From: Entoloma clypeatum
Taxonomy: Eukaryota; Basidiomycota; Agaricomycetes; Agaricales; Entolomataceae
DNA: 64,000 nt
NCBI GenBank assembly: GCA_963565915.1
Contig: OY751490.1
Coordinates: forward strand, 4,402,001-4,466,000
Direction of reading: 5' to 3'
Program-made: the position numbers and the translations under genes
Shown here: one piece after another, positions 32,297-44,845 of the stretch
Position numbering within the stretch: position 1 is the stretch's first letter
Layout: every line of letters starts with the position of its first letter
The notes under the pieces: model-generated
Seen by the model: only the letters and a program-made list of their open reading frames with translations
Database searches by the model: none
What the model was told of the DNA's origin: nothing

Positions 32297-34107
32297 TCAT
32301 GCCACAGACGCCTGGAGCAATACATCGCATCGCACATAGTTGTTGTAGAGTTCTTCGGTTGTAAGCAGTGTGTCTTCTCCATCTTTATTTTCCCAATCAA
32401 GGAATGCCGCCAGAGGCTGATTGAACAACCGGTCATTTCAATCCAAGGAAAGACGAAACAATATCCACAGACCTCATGGAACTCCAGAAACGCAGCAGCT
32501 GGTTCAAAGTCAGGCTCAACAAATTATCGGAAATCACAAAGAAGAGCTGAGGAATCGCACTTCCCGGCCCATACGAGTCGCCATGACCGCTTATTCCGGA
32601 CCCTCCATGGATCTTCTTACGTGCTCCTTTATCCGAGGAGGCAAGGGTATTCGTGTAAAACATAACGCCATGTTCTAATCAACCCCGTGATCCACACTTA
32701 GTATCACAAAGGGGAAGAACAGAGAACATACGGTTTGTGTCAAACACAAGCTTGATACCGGACTTATCGGAGGCAAGTTCTGCAACAGGTTCAGGACGAG
32801 CTCCACGCCCACGTCCGCTCAACGGCTGCACGATGTCCTTGACGAGGTCAAGAGAGGAGCTGAAGTTGGATAGTGAGATGCGAGTAGGGATATGACGAGC
32901 CCCGAGGTTTGGCAAGAAATAGAAGTCATCTGTCGAAACGAGACTCGTCACTCAGAAGGTCATTTGACACAAGGGAGATAGGGCAATGGTCTCTGACCGT
33001 AGCCTCTCGAGGGATATAAGTCTCCAATGTTCTTGCCAGCAGCGTGGTTGTGTCCGCGATGGTCAGAATCGGAAGCCAAAAGGAAACCTGCATAGAGACC
33101 ATCTGAATCGAGCTTGGCAAATCTATGCGACTGAGACAAGATCTTCAGGAAGGAACCGTCGAACGAGTCACAAGTGGTGACTTACTTGAAGTGTCAGCCT
33201 GTGTTCTTTCACGGATGCTGGTTCTTTCGTCTCCCTTAAGCTCGCGTCAAGGTTGAACCCCCAGTGCTGGTTTTCTAGATTCCCGATCATATATACTATT
33301 CAAACATGGAGTCAGACGAACCTGCGTCAGGTTCACCGGAGTGACCACCTTCTTGTCACCTTCATCCAACTTCGCGCGGTACACCAAGACGATGCTCCCG
33401 AGATTGCTCTCACTGGGCCGAGCAGTCTCAGCCTTCTGTGCCGTACTTTGCTTCTCAGGACCAATAAGTGCGACCAGTGCTTCGACAATGAGCTTTCCAG
33501 GAAAGCCCTGGTCGAGATCTGGAGAAACCAAACGGAAGATAGCATGTGCCGATGACGGACCAAAATGCGCAAGTTCTGTAGCGGTAAAGAGGGTGGCTGG
33601 TGTTTCCGATGACAGCAGGCTCCAAGGCATCGAGTCAAAGCCGATGGGACCTCCATGAACCGATACACGTTGGCTTTCTGGCAAAGTTTTGGGTCAGAAA
33701 ATATGATCTTGAAGATCAGATTACGGACCGTTTGCCACTGCAGTGAATTCGCTTGTGATACCATTACGCTCGATCACATGGGTTCGAACAGGGATGCGGT
33801 TGGCGTATCGTCCGATGATTGTGTTCGTGTATTGTTGAGTGACGTGATCTTCAGGGCGTTCAGGCCCGATCACGATATCGTGAGGCTAAAGGGCTTTGAG
33901 GAGGTTGTTAATCGAGGACATGAAAATTGAGTCATACGTGGCCATCAACTTGTACGATAACCCGATGAAGAGTGAGGCCGTGGGGCAGGACCTATAATAA
34001 CAAGATTGCGTCACTATTTGGGAACTTGGGAAATTAAAACGTACCTCAACCGCAAGGGAAGGCGTCTCTGACGATAAGGATAACAACACAGGCTTGAATT
34101 CTCCCAT
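32297..34107 (-). CDS. Aldose 1-epimerase (galactose mutarotase) family protein
   Basis: Minus-strand gene with about seven short introns, ATG 34105-34107 and stop 32297-32299. The order of motifs is that of the family: IIGRYANRI near 33805, VHGGPIGFD near 33640, GFPGKLIVEALV near 33490, VNLTQHWGFNLDAS near 33245-33330, and MFYTNTLASS near 32655. The last exon has AFLDWENKDGEDTLLTTEEL and ends LLQASVA. The histidines in HGG and in NLTQH correspond to catalytic residues that open the sugar ring; the late glutamate is less certain. The reaction interconverts alpha and beta anomers of galactose or glucose. The long S/T-rich insert after GFPG (near 33400) is unusual. The protein may be extracellular or cytosolic; no clear signal peptide is seen. 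Confidence 0.75.
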
Positions 34108-35046
34108 TCGAAGGTTGGTATCTGATGACTTCTTGGATGACTTGAAAGATGGTTTCAGGGGTTATAAATCACAACTATCGCGCGCTGGCCCGGGTAGGAT
34201 TTACGGATGATTTTCCACTGGCAAGTGATCCACTGATGCAGCCTGACACCGCAATTTGAATCGATGAAAGTGACATGTGACACTGCAGTAGGGTGAGTAA
34301 AATCAAGTCAATGAGAAAAGCCTCCAATCGACAACCGACCTGATCAAATTGACTTTAGCAGTAGGAAACAACGAAGGTTACCGTAGTACGTACCTAAATA
34401 GAGTTCCTTTTCTTGGCGAAAACCGGCGAGTATTTGCACTAGGAAATCGAAGGAAGAAAGGTCGCAATCATGTCATCGTATTGATCTGCAGGGTCACTGC
34501 CTTGTATGTATGAGAGATGGTTAATCCGGGATGACTTACGTACTTATGTACTTAGTCCAACCAATTCCTGGCCCACGTCCTGGCAGCGCAAAGAGAATCA
34601 AGAAGAGTCCAAGTTCAAGTCGGAGTTCGTTACGAACGGAATTGTCCGATGAACTTCAAACTTGGACGAAATGGTTAATGCGAACGTTCAACGCTGTTCA
34701 ACTCCGAGTACTTAACTTCCTAGCTTCCTTTACCTCTCCACAGCCAATAAAAATCATCTGCGTCATCTATGCAAAAGTTTGTCACTTACTTCTCGTTTAC
34801 ATTTCCCCTACAACCTCAATTCCATAGGAGCCTGCGTCGACTCAAAAAAACAAAAAACCTGAAGGCAGTGTTGAATCCACTGAATCCGCGATGGAGGTCT
34901 TATGTGCCACAGACAATGAAATTAGGGCGCCTTTCCGTTGTCCGCGATTCTTCATCATCTGCCTCAGTCACATAAATGTTTCGGTGAACTGCCGTTATCT
35001 AGGAACGTGGGCGTCTCGCAATACTTTCATAGGCACAAACCATCGA
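34108..35046. other. Intergenic region upstream of the epimerase gene
   Basis: About 940 bp with no recognisable gene. It includes the epimerase promoter. Confidence 0.4.
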
Positions 35047-35047
35047 A

Positions 35048-35610
35048 ATGCCTTGGCATGATTTAGCCGCTTCTGTCCGTCAGGTTAGGACTTATCGATG
35101 TCCGGCGCAAGAGTTCTGGCGTCACCGTCGGGCCCTTTTGACAGTCAGCTCAGCCGAAACACGTCCTGTACGCGACATGCTCTGCGGTGGTGGTGGTGAT
35201 TGGCAGGGGTGTATGCCGCTCTCGACACCTCTCTACGGTCCCCTTCCCTGGTGAGTTTATTAATTCATGAATTGCATAATATCTTTTACCTGTTCGAATC
35301 GTATCTCCTCGCTAACAGAACAGCGCCTCCGTATCGAGACTCTCGACGACACTTTGGGACGATGAACAAAACTATGAAGGCTACACTCCACCTCGAATCT
35401 CTGCCTCCGATCAGCCGCTCTGTATATCGAAAGCGCTCCTTCCGATCTTGGAGTTGTGGAGTCGATTTGGTAAAAGAGAACACCCGTCGTGGAAGAACCG
35501 AATTTCGCCTTGCTACCACCCCCCTGAGTCGAAGCTTCGCAGTCTTCCTTCTGCCGATCTCGGGCTATTATATTATGATGATCCTCCCCAATCCTGATTC
35601 ATCCGTTTCC
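35048..35610 (+). CDS. Possible small spliced gene, unrecognised
   Basis: A frame reading AALDTSLRSPSL up to 35231 can join, over a GT-AG intron (about 35232-35322, donor GTGAGT), a frame that stays open about 280 bp. That frame reads WDDEQNYEGYTPPRIS, then LCISKALLPILELWSRFG and LGLLYYDDPPQS. Its composition looks coding, and GTGAGT...CTAACAG are good splice sites. I cannot place the start or family; an acceptor near 35208 suggests another upstream exon. Confidence 0.25.
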
Positions 35611-37838
35611 CCGTTCACATGTGACTCGCGCGTTGATTCGGCAAACATTGAAAGCTATCACCGCATGTCTTTTTTTTTTTTTCATCTTCTACGCATCATC
35701 TGACTGGTAGCACGACCGTCAGTCGCTCGCTGCGGATGTCATAGGAGGGAACCCAGCCCCTTGCCCCATCCAAGCCTACATATGTTGACGAAGATCGTCA
35801 GAAGATCCCCCCCCCCCCCCCACACACACACCAGTCGTGAACGCTGAAGATACCAACCTGATGATACCGAACCACAAGATCTCTTCCCGATAAAAATCGA
35901 AGCGTTTCGTGTATTTCCGTATCACGCCTTGGGGGGGGGAGGGGGGGGGGGAAAGACTGTTTCAAGATTTTTTTTTTTTTTGCAAGTTGCCACATCTCCC
36001 CTATCCCTCATTCACACACACACACACACACACACACCCTTCCCCAATGAATTCTCTTCGCTGGATATCCTCGGTGGACAAAACCGCGATTCCACTTCGG
36101 ATACTTAACCCGTATGCGCATATGGGCAGTGAGAAGGCCAGGCTAGCAAGTAAGTAGAATCAACATTCCCACCTACCCAGTTCCTCATTAGGACCACTGT
36201 CTTCTCCTCCTCGGACTCCGAGTCGTCCGTTTGATCGGACCGTCCCCCCCCCCCCAGGTTCTCACTGTTGCAAGCGGTGTCATAGCCGCTATAGAATGGA
36301 TTCGCTACTGCGGGGGAGTGTGGGGGGGTGCGTGTTTGTCCAAAAAGGGAGCATCTCAGCGAGCGAAACCGGGCTAGAACGTGGTTTTTTGGCGGGCTGT
36401 GTTCAAGTCTGAATCGTTATCTCGGGTGGGGGTGGGGGGGGGGGGGGGGGGGGAATCCCTGACGTCGGACGAGGCGTCAAACTAGAGATGCCCCTAAGTA
36501 TGGTTTTCTTGTATGTGTCGAGTTCCTGACTTGCTGAAATTTGAGTACGATATGCAGGCGCTAAGCTGGTGTGGGGTTGGCGCGACTCGGAGATGAAATA
36601 CATGGGGGGGGGGGGGGGCATGAGGCGTACTAGTATGTAAAAAAAGTCAGTCCCAAACTATCCGAACATCCTCACTAACACCTCCAATGTTCAGCTCGAA
36701 CGTACCGTACCCTCTGAGAGGCCGGGCCGGACGTGATAAGGTACTTATAACAAAGAATCCTATCAGATTGGCTCGATCAACTTGAAAGGATTGATCAGTG
36801 ATTCGGCCCTTTCAATGGTTTCCGCTTAAGAGGCGACTGGACATGGTGAACGTGGTCTCCTTGGCGATCGTCACAAACGTCGGTAATGGTTGCGCCGATG
36901 GGGAAAAAAAAAATAGACCAAATGTCGCCTTGACTCGGAAGATCTTAGATTTGTGGGTCGTTGGTTTCAATTTCCGGCACTGGGGTCGACTTTTGGCTGT
37001 CTCAATTGTCTGAGCGTCGACAATAAGGTCACCGACACCATGCTGCAGGCCTTATCATGTACGCCATCGGTTTTGGAGTGGACATGACTACAATCTGGAC
37101 GATTGATTTGAATTGTGTCATGGGATAACATCATGATGGGATATCTCTGTGAGAGAAAGTTTTCCCAGTACACACAATCGTGAGTTTTTTTGCTATCTCC
37201 TATGACATGCCTCGGCCAGCATTCGGCCTTCTCACGAATCACGCCGGGGAGGGAGGGAGGGAGGGAGGGACTGCAATACTAATTGTGCCTAAGTTGGTAA
37301 GTTACTTGGCATTTGTTGTTCACGTTTCATTTCAACCACCCAAGTAACAAGTTACCTCAAGCTTCGAGTAAAGTGTAAAAGGCTCCGACGGTTCGTTGTC
37401 CGAGGAGGTTAGCGGCACCCATCGGTTAAGTGTAGACGCTGGGGGATAATCACGGCCTTGTACTTACCGGTCACGTAAGACTCATTGACAATCGCTCGAC
37501 GGCTCTACCATGTGCCAGGGATCTGGGATCATCATCCCTCCCCCCCCCTCCCCTTCCCATTTCACAGTGACGTCAGGCACTCATGACTTCTGGAAAAAAT
37601 CTGTGGAAGAGATGTGGACTGTAGTCTATGTATGCATGACTGTACTTCACACAGAGAGTTTTTTTACAAAGACGCTGCAACTAGTGTGTCCAACGTGGTA
37701 TTATTTGCTACACTACTGATCTAATCACAACGAGTGCGCGCGGAACTGGGCCTTAAAATTTTACAGATGTAATACGGTCAGTGGGTGGACAAGACGAATG
37801 GCTCGCATTCATCTTTCACAAAAATCCGAATAGGTCAG
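35611..37838. other. Gene-poor stretch rich in G/C homopolymers and microsatellites
   Basis: No gene is supported. It holds long C or G runs near 35806-35820, 35931-35951, 36245-36257, 36427-36455 (about 28 nt nearly all G) and 36603-36619. There is a (CA)n run near 36013-36038 and a GGGA repeat near 37243-37271. Confidence 0.6.
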
Positions 37839-39323
37839 TCAGAAAGCAAACTGGTGTGAGAAAATTCTAATGAGCACAGAGGCAGAAAAGAGTAAGAACG
37901 GTGAGGGGCCTACAGAATTCACAAGCGTTTTCCGCTCCTGGGCTTCCAATGACGAACCAACGTTTCCCCAGTTGAGGCTGAGGTGTAGGTTTCCTGGCGA
38001 TGAAGAGTGGCCATCATACATCGAAGCCCGGGTGTTGATCTCGTTATGGCCATACCCCCCGGAATAGTGTTGGGGATATGGGTAGACGTCGCTCGAAACG
38101 AGGGGAAAGACATTTGAATGGTCGTGGTGGGAGGGGCGAGATGAGTGATAGAGAATTTGTGAGCTTTCCGAGAGGGGGGGAACGGATGAACTGGAATTCG
38201 GCTGGAAGGTGTGACGGGATTGGATCGTGGAGGGTGGTAGAGTGAGGAGCGGTGACGGATTCATCTGTTCTTTGACGCCAAAGGACGACGAGTAGAAGGA
38301 TGGGGAGTGTCCTGCTTCAGATGAAGGCGTCGATGAATGTGACCAACTCGATAGACTGTCGAACAGATATGACTCTGGAACAGAATCGATTGCTGATGAG
38401 AGAGGGCCGTGTTGTAGTTCTGGGATGGGTAAGGGGGGGGAAGGAGTGGAGGGGGAGACGCTCGATGAGGATGAAGACGCGCTCGATGATTTTCGGTGGG
38501 CAACGTAGGGGTGAAGCTCAGGGGATTTCTTCCGAGGACGTGGATTTCGGGAATGGTCAGCATTGCTGAAGCGAGTGATGCTATTGTATCTGTTGCATTG
38601 TGTGAAAAGGGGAGCGAGGTTTCTAGCTATTGTGATCATACCTATTCTTTGCAGCCAGACCGGTTCGCCCTGGAAAGTATGTCTTGACGATTTTGGTCCA
38701 AACCTTCCCGTGCTCACTGACGGCTTGCAAGAGAAGCTCGTCCTGTCAAAGACATGTCAGGTGGGGAGTGGCACATCCTGTGATAGCGACGTACAGCTTC
38801 TGGTGTCCATGACGTTCTATCGATAGCCGGGTTCAAGGTGTCGGTCCAACGTTTCGCACATTCTAGAAGCCTGCTTAGTTGGCTTTCGAAGAGGGAAAGG
38901 ACTTGTTCACGTACGGTCACTGTTACGAGTCTGGACAACACCGGCGACCAAGGACCACCTGTAGTTGACATTGGCTGTCAGAGAACAATGAAGAGGTAAG
39001 CTTCACAAAACTCACCTGGTTCCATATCTTTCGATACCCTTGACAAGTTTCTCATCTTCATCTGGCGCCCAACCGCCCTTGACAACATCCGAGGCCATCT
39101 TTGCAAACCAGCGTTTGCGGCAGTCCTTGTTGGTCCTGTTGGGAACATGCTTGGCGATAGCGTGCCACTTTGACGGATTGGGATTCTCGGGATCCTCTGT
39201 AGCATGACGAGTAAGAAGGGTGATCGCCTTGAAAAGGAAGAGGGGCGAACCAATTTCGACAGCTTCGCGGAGAAGGTGGTCTTCTTGGGCGGTCCACGAT
39301 CGACGTTCTCTGCATAGTTGCAT
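37839..39323 (-). CDS. Three-repeat Myb-type DNA-binding protein
   Basis: Five exons on the minus strand: 39016-39323, 38915-38958, 38795-38862, 38642-38742 and 37839-38589, all joined by 52-57-nt GT-AG introns, giving 423 residues. Three SANT/Myb repeats follow each other. Repeat 1 starts RRSWTAQEDHLL and holds a longer loop before KWHAIAKHVPNRTNKDCRKRW. Repeat 2 has GGWAPDEDEKLVKGIERYG and ends CAKRW. Repeat 3 has SWTPEADELLLQAV and GRTGLAAKNRYNS. The spaced tryptophans and the recognition helices are intact. The remaining 250 residues are Ser/Pro-rich and probably disordered. The protein is expected to be a nuclear transcription factor related to c-Myb/BAS1; its targets are unknown. Confidence 0.88.
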
Positions 39324-42300
39324 GGTGCGAGGCGATAAAAGGATTGGTGGTAGAGGAAGGAAAGGACGGGTTATTTAAAAGGTGTCCCTCTGCGACAGAA
39401 TCCGTGGGCGGGAATGGGGTGGCGTTTTGGGTTTCTCACAGGGCCAAAGAGATCGGGATCAGCTTTGTGCTGTGCCGGATCCCAAACGAGGAGGATACCC
39501 ATGAGGAATTTCTGACCGCTTATGCGCGATACCCACGAAATGACAATCACTTCGCGGAAGTCCCCATATAGATTTCCATCATTTGTCACCTTTATCCGTA
39601 TTATGCTTCAACCACCGCCGGATCTATCGGACAAACGGCGTAAACCTACCAGCGATATTCACAACTGTTTCTGCTCTCTCAGACCTGCTCTGTACTCCAG
39701 CTCCAAACACCCTCCGCAACCAATGCATTCAGTGCTAGGGACAGAAGTCAGACGCTTCCTCAGGGAAACAAACTCTTCGGACTTTCAGTTCCTTCTGCAC
39801 GTCCCTCCCCTGAAATTCATTTGTTAGTCCTCGGACCGAAATATAAGTATATGTACACTTTGTTCCAACTTTGCTCACGCCAAGGTCACGATTGATGGTC
39901 ACAAAAACATTGATCTTCAAGGTGCAACGTGAGATTTGTACTCATTGGAATACACACACGCATTGCTTCACTTCCAAGTATGTCCTCTGGTTCGATGGAG
40001 GGGGGGGGCATTAACGTAAGCCATGTTGATCCGTAATCTCCTGTGGAAAAACCACTCGAGAGCAGCCCCGCGACAAGGGCAAGACTGTGCTCATAGGGCA
40101 AGCCTGGGCAAATTCAAAACATCTTATCACCTCGTTTGCAAAGAAAAGGTGGATGATATGCTTACCTACAAGAACTACTAATGGTCATGATCATTCACGG
40201 TCGATTCGCTAATAATATGCGGGGTAAGTGTGTGGCGCTTCAGACGAGGCAAATCAGCTTCCAGATGCGCCCGCGGTTCGCACGAGATCAAGTAGGACCC
40301 AGTATGTCGAATTTTGAAATTCATCACTCGGCCGCTCCGCCGCGGCCGGCGTCTTGTTCTTCCTACTGAGGGAAAAAAACGACCACCTTGATCGTCGACA
40401 GCATTTTCGGAAAGATGCCAAACAAATGGCATGATTCAGATAGAACCTACTCAGAATTCTGGCACTGCGCCGATCATCCCAGATCATCCCCGGGAAGAAG
40501 AGGATGCCTGTCTGATTGAGCGGATGTTTCCGACACCACCGTTATCCCTTCTCAAGGCAAGATGGGGGGACAATCCCCCGCAACCGTCAGCGAGGCGTAG
40601 ACACATCTATCAGAATCATTCGTCACGAAAATTGAGATAGATGGAACATGCTAGACTGCAAGTCACGTCAGCCCCTTGTATTCACCATGTTCACTTCCTA
40701 GATAAGAGGTTGTCCCTTCGGAGAAAATATCAATTCTCGCATCTTCCGGAAGAATACTAAAATCAGATAAAGAACGTCAGTGAAAACCCTCTTGGGATCG
40801 AAGAAGACTCTGACGCCGTCCCTCGCACAAATTCTCGGTAGCAATCCAGCCTTCTACTTGAAACGGTATCGTGGGTGAATGTTTGAAGCGTTGTTGACTT
40901 GCATCGCTCATTAAAATAAAATCCGGAACCAACTCGTCAAGCAATGTCCCATGAATAACGAGCCCTTGGATGAGGTGCCTGCTGAGTTAAACGCTACCGT
41001 CCGGAGGTGTAATTCTGCCCTGGAATAGCCAATTCATTGATCCCATTATTCCCACCAAGTGTCAGGATTGGTATCCCATCAACTTCCTCGGACCGGTAAT
41101 AATGTCTGTGGTCCCAGAAAAGGCTCTCCCGCGAAAGGCTCAGGATGAGCATGGGCGCTGAAGGTCTACGCGGCGCAGCCCCTCCGAAACGGTGGCACCC
41201 ATCGCACGCACAGCTTTTTCGAACTCACCGCTGGCGCCTCGCGTTCAAACCTGGAGTGCTCCTGCTCCCCATGCTATAATGGTGAGGAAGTGCGACCAAC
41301 AGCCCTCATTCGCTAGGGAAGGCAGTGGCACGTGTATAGCCATAACGTTCATAGGAAGAACGTCTGATGAGAAGGCGTACGAAACGATCCAGGACTGGCC
41401 ATGAAACCTCGACTTCCATCACATGTTCTCCGGCCATATGCCGCATGCCGCTTCCCTGTTCCTTATCCTCGGGAAGTAGGCCCCGCCGCCGGCCCAGTAA
41501 GATTACTTTTGGAACCCTGTGGGATGATCACCTACCCACGTCAACGAAACCCTGGCAAAGTGGGCCAAGTTTTTCATCAAATCCAGAAATTACATACCTC
41601 GACAGGTGACACCCCATGTCGCCATAACTAGGTTTGCAAGGATATATCGACCAAGGCACGTTCACTGTTGGTGTTGGACAAAATAGGTCTGTCATCGTAT
41701 CATTCACATTAATGAAAGGTGACACGCCTTCGGTAGCCGATTTGAACAAGACAGGCCGCATGTCATACATGGCAGACATTCGCGATGATTTCTCCCTCTC
41801 AGCTGCCAAGGAGGAGAAGGAAGCCTGATATTTCAAGGGGGGGGGGGCCACAAATACGAAGCCGAAGGTAGGTGTATCGCACCCATGTATGAGAAATTCA
41901 AAAAAAAAAGCAATTCACGCGCCATGCTGACTGGTGTGCTTGCTTGCCTGTATTGACGTTCGGCATTGCCCCTGTTGCGTGAACATCGATTGAATGGAGA
42001 TACTGATTTAAAAGTGCATTTTCAGCTCCATGATTTTGCCGTTTCTCTCAGTGTTGTTCTTACTCAAGTGACATCGTTGACCCTTGGTGAGGGCTTGGCA
42101 GGTTTCCCACTAGGTGTTGAAAAGGCACAAGGAAGAGTCGAACCTGTCCTTGTGTTAATGCAATGGTCAAATTAAAGTCAAATGTGTACCACGTAAGACT
42201 GATGACTCGGATATGTGGCCGATGTTCGTGAGAGCGAATGTTTTGCGAAAGAAGAGTCTGACCTGCAAGTTGAAAATCGAAACGACTTCGAAAGTTGATG

Positions 42301-42536
42301 GTTTCTAGAGGAATGGTCGATAACTTATCCGCCGACAACAGGAGTTCACCGACACACCATGCAAGACCGCGAGCTGTGAAGGACACATGGAAGGACGTGA
42401 AGATGGTGGGCATGATCATTGATCAGGAGGCAAAGGCATCGGTGAGTTATCGGCGAAACACCACGCACGTGATGTTACCGCGATCATGTCATGCTATTTT
42501 TTTTTTTTGTTATTGACCGCCATTCACATAGACCCG
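39324..42536. other. Intergenic region with no supported gene
   Basis: 3.2 kb with only short, unconvincing open frames on both strands. It contains the promoters of the Myb gene (left) and GUA1 (right). Short G runs lie near 40002 and 41839, and T runs near 42500. Confidence 0.45.
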
Positions 42537-44845
42537 ATGACTGAGATTCACGACCAGTTTGATACCATCCTCATCTTGGACTTTGGATCTCAGGTGCGCG
42601 GCTACCCAACAACGAGAGGCGCGACGATTGAGATAGTGGAACTCAGTACAGCCATCTGATCACCCGGAGATGTCGAGAACATAATGTTTATGCTGAATTG
42701 ATGCCATGCACGACCAAGATCAGAGATGTAAACTTCAAACCTAAAGGTACGGTATAGTCTTCTCATAGGCGTCATGATACACACACTATTTCTTTTTAAA
42801 AGGTATTATTCTGTCCGGATCACCCTATTCAGTGTATGACAAGGATTCGCCACACGTCGACCCTAGCGTGTTTGAACTTGGGGTTCCAATCCTCGGGATA
42901 TGTTATGGCTTGCAGGTGTGCACCTTCCCGCGCTATGACACTCGCGCGTACCCTTGCATGAAGCCGCGCTACGTTTAAATATAGGAAATCGCCTGGAATT
43001 TGAAAGGCAAAGTGTCGCCCTGCAGCCATCGCGAGTATGGATTTGCTCAAGTTCAGATCAAGAAGTCAAGGAATGGAAGTTCCTCGGTGGACGAGCTGTT
43101 CAAAGATTTGGGAGATGAGATGCAAGTGAGTCCGATACGTCTTTGATTCGAAATTAGGAATGATAGGCTGATCCAAATCAGGTATGGATGTCCCATGGAG
43201 ACCAGCTCTCGGAAGTGCCTCCCGATTTTCATGTCATCGCTTACACGCAATCGGCGCCCTATGCTGCGATTGCTCACGACTCGAAACCGCTGTATGGCAT
43301 ACAATTCCATCCAGAGGTTACGCACTCCCCCCGCGGAAAAGAAGTAATTGGCAGATTCATTCTGAATATCTGTGGATGTCGGAAGAATTGGACGATGGTC
43401 AGTTGCTACCGATCTATGAGAAAACTGTCATCGTTTCATCTTATCTCCTTTGGCGTAGGAAGAGTTCATTGGGAAAGAGATCGCTAGGATCCGCGAAATA
43501 TGTGGTCCGAAGGGCCGGGTCATTGGTGCTGTGAGCGGCGGTGTAGATAGTACCGTAGCGGCGAAACTCATGCATGAAGCTATTGGAGATCGGCAAGTTT
43601 TCTTTTTTTTTTTTGGCGTGCCGGCTCCTTACTCAGATGCATCCTGCTCCACGCTCCATCGTTTCAGGTTTCATGCAATCATGGTGGACAACGGCGTCCT
43701 CCGACTCGACGAGGCTCAGCAAGTCAACGAGATGTTGAACAAACACCTCGGCGTCAATCTGACCGTCGTTGACGCGTCCTCCCTTTTCTTGTCGCGGCTT
43801 GAAGGAGTCGAGGACCCGGAACTGAAAAGGAAGATCATCGGAAATACATTCATCAATGTTTTTGAGGAGGAAGCTGCGAAGATTGAAGCTGCCGCGGACA
43901 TGGAGGAGAAGCTTGGTGCGGCAGCTAAAGGAAGCGTGGAGTGGTTGCTACAGGGCACACTATACCCCGATGTCATCGAGAGCATCAGCTTCAAGGGACC
44001 AAGTGCAACCATCAAGACACATCATAACGTTGGGGGCCTGTTGAAGGATATGAAACTCAAGCTGATTGAACCCTTGCGGGAGCTGTTTAAGGGTAAACGT
44101 CTATCAATGTTCTTTTCATCTCATCACGATCTATTCAACACTGACGAGCCCCCCCTTTTTTTTCCAGATGAAGTGCGCGCCCTTGGGAGGCTCCTTTCTA
44201 TTCCAGCGCACCTGGTCCAACGGCACCCTTTCCCAGGACCTGGTCTGGCGATCCGCATCCTGGGACCTGTCACGCGAGAACAGGTCAAGATCTTGCAACA
44301 GGCGGACAATATATACATAGAGGAGATCCGTAAGGCCAATCTTTACGACCAGATTGCGCAAGCGTTTGCTGTGCTTTTGCCCGTCAAGGCTGTTGGCGTG
44401 ATGGGTGATGCGCGGACGTACGAGCAGGTAAGAGAGATTTCTCTGGAGTGGCCCGACGAAGCCGGGTGTGACGATTCAGCTGATTGGTTGTTTCCTATTT
44501 TTTTGTTTTTTTTTTTGTTTGGGCGCATCAAGGTCATCGCCTTACGTGCGGTACAGTCCGAGGACTTCATGACGGCTGATTGGTGCGCCGGCTTTTTTGA
44601 TCGTTTTCCCCCCCTTGAGAGACCCTGTTGCTGAAGCGTCGGTGCCAATGTAGGTATGTGTTCCCCGCGGACGTGTTGAGGCGAATCTCTTCTCGTATCA
44701 CGAACGAGGTAGCAGGGATAAACAGGGTTACGTATGATATTTCTTCAAAACCACCGGCGGCAAGTCTTTCTCACAGCGTCCCTAACACTCTCCAACTAAT
44801 GTTCGACCCTCTCTGATGTGTGTGTAGACCGTGGAATGGCTTTGA
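42537..44845 (+). CDS. GUA1: GMP synthase (glutamine-hydrolysing)
   Basis: Eleven exons: 42537-42593, 42647-42746, 42803-42915, 42985-43125, 43182-43397, 43459-43592, 43668-44092, 44168-44427, 44533-44582, 44654-44759 and 44828-44845. They sum to 539 residues, normal for the family. The N-terminal class I glutaminase has ILDFGSQYSH, the nucleophile cysteine in GICYGLQ, and FHPEVTHS for the catalytic His-Glu. The synthetase domain has the PP-loop SGGVDST; the dimerisation domain has [14 protein letters not shown] and ends PPATVEWL. The enzyme converts XMP, ATP and glutamine to GMP in the cytosol. Introns 6 and 10 start with GC (GCAAGT) rather than GT. Intron 6 is 75 nt without a stop, so a retained form would add 25 residues in the synthetase domain. 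Confidence 0.95.

Noticed and set aside
35200..35703. 167-codon plus-strand frame as written
   Set aside because: It reads through a likely intron; a different frame after the intron looks more protein-like.
41528..41851. 107-codon minus-strand frame as a gene
   Set aside because: No motif, no splice context, and comparable frames exist on the other strand.
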